The translations under genes and the position numbers were made by a program. The notes under the pieces were generated by a model that was given only the letters and a program-made list of their open reading frames with translations, made no database searches and was not told the DNA's origin. Below are positions 59,137 through 64,000 of a stretch of DNA of 64,000 nucleotides, one piece after another. The number at the start of each line of letters is the position of its first letter. Position 1 is the stretch's first letter. This stretch comes from Balanoglossus misakiensis (lineage: Eukaryota > Hemichordata), in NCBI GenBank assembly GCA_040954595.2, contig CM082589.2, positions 9,610,001 through 9,674,000 of the forward strand. Reading direction: 5' to 3'.

Positions 59137-59719
59137 TCATGTATGGTAAACCTGGCATTCTGTCCATATGGGACCTACATTTGTAGGCGATTGATCGATG
59201 TTGTGTCGAAATCAGGCCAGTAATTAAGTTAAAACTTGGCTAATATGTTACCTTAGGGTGTTATCCATTATCCAGTAACTGTTTTACTTAAGAATTGCCT
59301 TTCAAAGACTGTTTCCCCATGGTAAACTTATCGTTTCACGATCAATGCAACACTTCCTGTTACGCAAGCATTTCAAATTAATTTCTTTTCACGGATGTTG
59401 GGACCGATATTAGACCTCTCTATCAGGAAAGTTTGGTTACTTTCTGAGGTCGTTTTCAAATGATTTTTGACACGTTTGTGGACGTCTCTTTCGGGGTCAC
59501 CAACATACCACCGAAAACACGTTAAAAACTTTTACTATTACCACAGATTTTCATAAAATTTACGTATGCAGTGAAAAATGGGAATCACTTTCGTAATTTA
59601 TCCAGCTAACATGGTATTTTATTGCACAACAGAGCGTAAAAATCAAGTTGAAAATCACCTTGAAAACTGGCCTATTGCCGTCTGTTTGAAAGTTAACGGT
59701 CGCTCGCTTGATGAACTTT
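59137..59719. other. Right subterminal region of the Academ-like element
   Basis: Non-coding. CAATAGGCCAGTTTT on the complementary strand near 59660 mirrors CAAAATAGGCCATTTTT at the left end (about 45476), so the inverted similarity extends about 100 bp beyond the 32-bp TIR with gaps. Confidence 0.5.
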
Positions 59720-59751
59720 CATATGCAAATGAGCACCGTGCGATCTGACTG
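59720..59751 (-). repeat. Right TIR of the Academ-like element
   Basis: Inverted copy of the left TIR with three mismatches, ending CCGTGCGATCTGACTG and followed by the TGTA target duplication. Confidence 0.75.
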
Positions 59752-59900
59752 TGTATATGTACTCCGTGTAGACTGAATGGGACCACTGTGTCCTTGACGC
59801 AATTTTTTACACTTATCAGGTATATGTTGACTAACACAAGCCAAAATATCACCAACTCATCTGAGAAATCTTATCCCAGGTCCTAAGGTTGTGAGATTAA

Positions 59901-60299
59901 TAGAATCTCACACTCCCAAGGACTAGGGGTCATAATTCTGACATGAGTTGGGGATTTTATGTCCCACACAAGCCGCAGGCGAGTGTGGGACAAAATATCC
60001 CTGACGAGTGTGGGAAATATGATCATAGGTCCTTTGTGTATGAGATTATATTTCTCACACGGGCACAAATTAGCTAAATTCGTCTTAAAACATTGAATAA
60101 ATGACTCTTGAATTGTCATCTGGCATGTAGTTTCTTTATCGTGTCATTGGATAACATTTAGCGCACGTTATTAAAAAACGCTTTGTCATCCAATCGGCGC
60201 TCGCGTCATATACAGCTTTCGATTCAGTGAGTGTGTGGGATTGATTTGTTCTCACACTCTGATCCCACACTCTCAGCATGCCAGGAGTGTGAGAATCTA
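59901..60299. mobile_element. 399-bp MITE with TTAA target
   Basis: TAGAATCTCACACTCC at the left and GGAGTGTGAGAATCTA at the right are inverted, with TTAA at 59897-59900 and 60300-60303. Internal GAGTGTGGGA/TCCCACAC pieces are repeated in both orientations, so the element can fold extensively. Non-coding. Confidence 0.8.
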
Positions 60300-60620
60300 T
60301 TAAGATCTACGAGTTTGAAATCTTAGGTGAAGATTTTATCAATTTCACTGCCAACCATGTAGGGCATACTGGGATATGTGTACATGCCAAAGCACAAACA
60401 GTTATGACCTGACAGCTCAGTTTGTAGATCATTTCTACAAATCCACAAAGAAACTCAAAGTTTAGAAAAGTCAGGCCTGTTAGAAATATTATAAATATCA
60501 CTGTTAATACTAATTTCAAAGCCATGTGAATTTGTTCACTTTATGGAAATTTTTAAAGGAAGGGAGGATTGGTATTGACTTGAATAATTACAACGGATGT
60601 TTTTTTCTCTCTATTTTCAG

Positions 60621-60740
60621 ATGTGAATGAGTGTTCAGATTCTGTTTGTGCTGGAGGTTTTCTCAATGCAGAGGGTGGATTCAGCTGTAGTTGTGGTGAT
60701 GATGGTTTCTCTCTGAGTGCAGAGCATGTCAATTGTTTAG
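60621..60740 (+). CDS. EGF-like exon 3, five of six cysteines
   Basis: CTATTTTCAG and TTAG|GTAAGT bound a phase-1 exon (G|AT) reading DVNECSDSVCAGGF...EGGFSCSCGDDGFSLSAEHVNCL. The calcium-binding D-V-N-E signature and five cysteines are present; the third cysteine, expected near GGF, is missing and an extra Asp lies before GFSL. The frame has no stop. It continues the EGF series after the transposon-filled intron. A missing cysteine leaves one disulfide unpaired, which fits relaxed constraint. Confidence 0.75.
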
Positions 60741-62599
60741 GTAAGTTTTTTTTGAGTGGGGAGGGGATAGGTCAACAATGGATTTGCATTTCCTGCTTCA
60801 AAAGGGCGCTTACAGAAGTTGTAAGTGACAGACTTTACAGTCAGTCACCATGTTAAAACAGAAAATAATTAAAAGTTATCAGGCACTTTCCATAGTTAGA
60901 AATTTAAAAAAATAGCGTCAAGGACACCTGGTGCTCTCTCAGTGTGTAGTGGCTGATGAGCAGCATGTTTGGAGAACAGTGGTTTGGTATATGGGTGAAA
61001 GGAACAATTTGCAAACACCAAGGTGAAATGCTGAACTGTTTTGCTCATGTAATATTGAATGAAGCTTGATAAGGTGGGTGCTTGGCAGAGGGAAAAACCA
61101 CTTGTCAATGGCTCTAATAACTGTTTTAAATTTAGTCTTAAAATGGCCCGCACACACAAATGGCCTCACACAAATATATTCTGTCATTTCCCTCTCAGAT
61201 TTTGTATCTTATGTTATACTGATGGAATTCATTGTGTATTGTCGTATCAAATTGCACCAGTGCAAGCTATGAGAAATGTGTTTTGAAAAAAAAACAGTGC
61301 AAGTAGAAGCACTAGTCTAAACGTGAAAGAAATATATTTTGAAAAAAAATATCAGACAGCATTCAAGATCAGCTTAAGTGTTTTGATAAAAAGTTCTCCA
61401 TTTTCAAGTATATAGGTAATGTCATGTGCTGACTATAGTAGTGTAGGTGTTAGCAAAAAAATACATGAATTGTTCAAACAGAAAGTTCAATCATTTAGTT
61501 TCCCCAGTTTATGGGAGCATAGCAGTTGTGAACATAGTATATGAAATAATTTTAAAAAGTCATTGCTCTCTGGTCCATCATTTTCGGTAGAAGTGACCTG
61601 ATTTCACATCAATAGTTTCCCACCTGTCATTTCCAGCTAATTTCATGTAGAACAAAACTCTTATACAACATAATGACATTTCTAGAACTTATTTTTGCTG
61701 GTTGGGCCCACAGACTAACACTAGTCGTTCTAAAAAGAAACTTCCATAACAACCTGTACGCTTGACGCGTTCAAGTCAAGGCACACCTAACCAATTCAAA
61801 ATATGCAAATTAGAAAAAGACACATATGCATTATTTGTGTCCCCAGAGACACACACAGGAAATCAAGCGAGTGCGGCCACTAGCTGGAAGAGCTGAATTC
61901 AATGTATTGCCTTACAATGTTCATGATACAGGGGGGGGGGGGGGGGTGATGATCAATGAACAGAACAGCGGTCCAATTTCACGCATTGTAGTGCACTGAT
62001 CGTGGCAAGTTGATCATGGCAAAACAAATGACGATGTTAGATAGCAGTTCTTCACAAGTTTGACCAATTTGTATGAAAATCGTCTCGCCAAACACAACTG
62101 TTTTCTCGCGGGTAGTGAAAACACTGCTGGCTAATCCGTTCCGATTTCTGTCACTGTTCCAATTCTTCCTCAACACCTCAAAGCTACACACCACCGCCAA
62201 AAACATAAAGCTACACACCCCTACTAGAAAATGGTATGAATTCTTGACGGACGGAAGTAGTTTGACAGACGGAAGTAGTAGCTCATACCCAACTTGACAG
62301 ACTCCTCTGTTTACACTTCGGAGCCAAAACAATGAGTTTGTTGTCTTATGCATGATATTTTTGGCTTTCAAACACTACCTTGTTAAATGTTATTTGGTTA
62401 CTACATTGTTTGTTTATCAGTATTCAGTACTGGTACAGATAAACATATGATATGACCAAGTTGTATGCCAGATGATATTTATTAAGTTTCACACAATTTT
62501 GCTCTCTTGTCGTATATTTTCAAATGTCCACTCAAAGACAACTGTAATTCACATGTATTCATTCTAATACATTTTATGATATTTGTGTTTTCCCTGCAG
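60741..62599. other. Intron between EGF exons 3 and 4
   Basis: No exon is supported. A 20-base motif AAAATAGCGTCAAGGACACC near 60909 recurs elsewhere in the window. A 16-base G run lies at 61931-61946. The GACGGAAGTAG unit is repeated near 62250-62280. Confidence 0.5.
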
Positions 62600-62709
62600 A
62601 TGACAATGAGTGCGATCAAGCTGGTTGGTCACCATGCCAACGAGTATGTTACAACACACCAACCAGTTACCAGTGTGGTTGCAGACCAGGATTCAACATA
62701 CATGCGTTG
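62600..62709 (+). CDS. EGF-like exon 4, incomplete
   Basis: TCCCTGCAG precedes a segment that begins in phase 1 (G|AT) and reads D-D-N-E-C-D-Q-A...SPCQRVCYNTPTSYQCGCRPGFNIHA, with five cysteines of the module and the N-T-P-x-S-Y core. The likely donor TTG|GTGAGT cuts the module before cysteine six and ends in phase 0, unlike the symmetric phase-1 exons before it. Either the last part is on another exon or a small deletion removed it. Confidence 0.7.
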
Positions 62710-62850
62710 GTGAGTATCTACAATTTGGAGAGAAAGTAAGATGTATGGGTTTGTACTTAGTGTCTTATACATGTATATGTGACACTGAAATCATATATTG
62801 TACAATCAGTCATTGGTAAATGTCGGCTATTCATGACACAAATCAACATA

Positions 62851-63035
62851 CAGTCAAACCTGTTTGAGTGGCCACCTCTATTAGGCAGCCACCTCTATAT
62901 AGTGGCCACTTTATTCTAGTCCCTGTGCAATTTACATCTACATTAATTGACTTTCTACAAGGTATAATGGCCACTTATCTATAAAGGCCAGTTTAGAAAA
63001 GTCCCTTCACTAGCCATAATGAGCAGGTTTGACTG
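62851..63035. mobile_element. MITE, CAGTCAAACCTG family
   Basis: CAGTCAAACCTG at the left and CAGGTTTGACTG at the right are inverted. The interior repeats GTGGCCACCTCTAT and its complement as at 42603-42935. TA precedes the left end; the right target base pair is not clear. Confidence 0.65.
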
Positions 63036-63493
63036 CTGTTGTGTTGATTTCTGTCTTTTTTACGTGTAACACAATCATGACATTTTTCATAAAGAGGGCA
63101 GCCTTCCAAAATAAAGTGTCATCTCAATGCAGACAATGTGAAAAAGGCGGTCAGTAGAGTACTGCTCGAGCTCATCTAGTTTGTTGTATACATGATACAA
63201 GTTGCGTGTAAAACTGACCTTACAATAAAATGTGGCTGTCGAACATAAGTCCCAACTATAGTGTTGATACACAAGACAATCAAGTTTTTACTTTGTGACC
63301 AACTGGCCTCATGTTTGCATCTTGGAAGGGTAACATGACTGCATAGCAATGTTTTATTAAAATTTGGTACATAGAGAAATGGACTACTGTGACAGTATTG
63401 ACTCTGGGAACTATGTAGATGATGCCCAGCCTAAAATACTGACTCTCTGCAATTATATTTTTTAGCATTTTTGTTCAATTGCACTTTCAAGTA

Positions 63494-63663
63494 CAGTCAA
63501 ACCTGTCTAACACCAAAGGGACTGAAGAAATTGTTCAGATTGCAGGTGTACAATTTAAAGAGGTTCTTTCAACATGTGGTTCTATGTCAAAAGGTTTGAA
63601 CAATGTCTTTGAAATAGACAGGTTTCCAGATTAGACAGGGTTCGGTTGAGACAGGTTTTACTG
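63494..63663. mobile_element. MITE, CAGTCAAACCTG family, 170 bp
   Basis: CAGTCAAACCTGTCTAA at the left and GAGACAGGTTTTACTG at the right, with TA at both sides (63492-63493, 63664-63665). Confidence 0.65.
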
Positions 63664-64000
63664 TATTTTGATACATGCTCTGGCTTAACCCTTTCACCAC
63701 TATGGTTCAGTCTAAACCTTTTATTTTCTATGGTAAGGTTGGATCTTTAAAGAGGAAACTGTTTTTTTCTGAGAATCTATTTATTTCCTCTGTCACAAAA
63801 ATTGCATGGGAGTTCTAATTCTAAAAGGAAAACTGATTTGATAAAAGATCTCAAAGTCAAGTTTTGGATGTGGCTCCATTTCAAGTATTGTAGGTGACTA
63901 GTTTTTCCGGAGTTCAAGTCTGTATACTTGCAGTAGAGTTTGTCACATGGACTTGGGTAATCTGAGTGAGGTCAGAAATTGAACTTACACACATTTAGTT
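63664..64000. other. Non-coding right edge, half MITE
   Basis: TTAACCCTTTCACCACTATGG near 63687 matches the left half of the 85-bp MITE at 39220; no right half is recognisable. Nothing else is supported. Confidence 0.5.

Larger units (their letters stand above)
45382..59751 (+). mobile_element. Decayed Academ-like DNA transposon with nested insertions
   Basis: The left end CAGTCAGATCGCACGG continues into CTCATT..CATATG, and the reverse complement is found at 59720-59751 (29 of 32 positions equal). TGTA flanks both ends (45378-45381, 59752-59755). A looser match (AATAGGCCA-TTTT) extends the similarity inward. Between the ends, one strand carries broken pieces of a single large protein: Cys-pair N-terminus, OTU module, transposase-like core, FEN/XPG-like nuclease and a CXC Cys-rich domain. 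From family knowledge, Academ elements combine a transposase with an XPG nuclease and a Cys8 finger and make 3-4 bp TSDs, which fits. Three later insertions (LINE, TTAA MITE, Penelope-like pair) account for about 5.9 kb; the original length was about 8.4 kb including a CR1 remnant. All coding parts contain stops or frameshifts. Alternatives are another superfamily sharing these domains, or a captured host gene. Confidence 0.65.

Noticed and set aside
45382-59751. KDZ (Zisupton-type) or Kolobok assignment of the transposon
   Set aside because: Kolobok uses TTAA, and KDZ elements are not defined by a FEN/XPG block; the 4-bp TGTA duplication and XPG plus Cys-rich finger fit Academ better. Not excluded without a database search.

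Overview
The window is eukaryotic, most likely from a marine invertebrate animal. The signs are phase-1 calcium-binding EGF exons with GT/AG introns, a Penelope-like element, CR1- and Tx1-type LINE pieces, several MITE families and a large satellite array. The transposon families and the EGF exon style suggest an invertebrate deuterostome such as a cephalochordate or hemichordate, but the sequence alone does not settle the species. There is no bacterial gene organisation and I see no CRISPR array or intact tRNA/rRNA gene.

Layout. (1) 1-32090 is one tandem satellite array of about 131-132 bp monomers (roughly 240 copies), arranged as A/B dimers and larger blocks duplicated at whole-monomer offsets; the array decays towards its right edge. 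(2) 32091-41700 is non-coding DNA with a foldback element (33712-35211), microsatellites, a 2.4 kb TIR element carrying candidate minus-strand exons (36780-39169), nested MITEs and a SINE-like piece. (3) 41724-62709 holds scattered plus-strand exons of a Gln-rich plus EGF-repeat protein gene. Several of these exons carry in-frame stops or lost cysteines, so the gene, or this copy, looks degenerate. (4) A large intron of that gene (44681-60620) contains a decayed DNA transposon at 45382-59751. It has 32-bp TIRs starting CAGTCAGATCGCACGG and a TGTA target duplication. Its remnant protein has, in order, an N-terminal CxxC...CxxC segment, a HGTS..MVQP segment, an OTU-type cysteine-protease module, a transposase-like core (GDGKT, GDWH, DEAHE motifs), a FEN/XPG-like nuclease with EEAD, SPDTD and TGCDY, and a C-terminal Cys-rich CXC domain. 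The transposase, XPG nuclease and Cys-rich finger together best match the Academ superfamily; the OTU module is the unusual part.

The transposon was later hit by three clean insertions, each with target duplications I can read: a 5'-truncated Tx1/L1-like LINE (14-bp TSD), a TTAA-flanked MITE with 128-bp TIRs, and a head-to-head double Penelope-like element (11-bp TSD) forming a 1564-bp near-perfect palindrome. Removing each insert restores the reading frame across its site. Separate frameshifts and stops elsewhere show the element is dead. (5) 59752-64000 has another TTAA MITE, two further EGF exons and two MITEs starting CAGTCAAACC.

Most open frames in the satellite are artefacts: the monomer is close to 132 bp (44 codons), so several frames stay open. 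I did not annotate them as genes.
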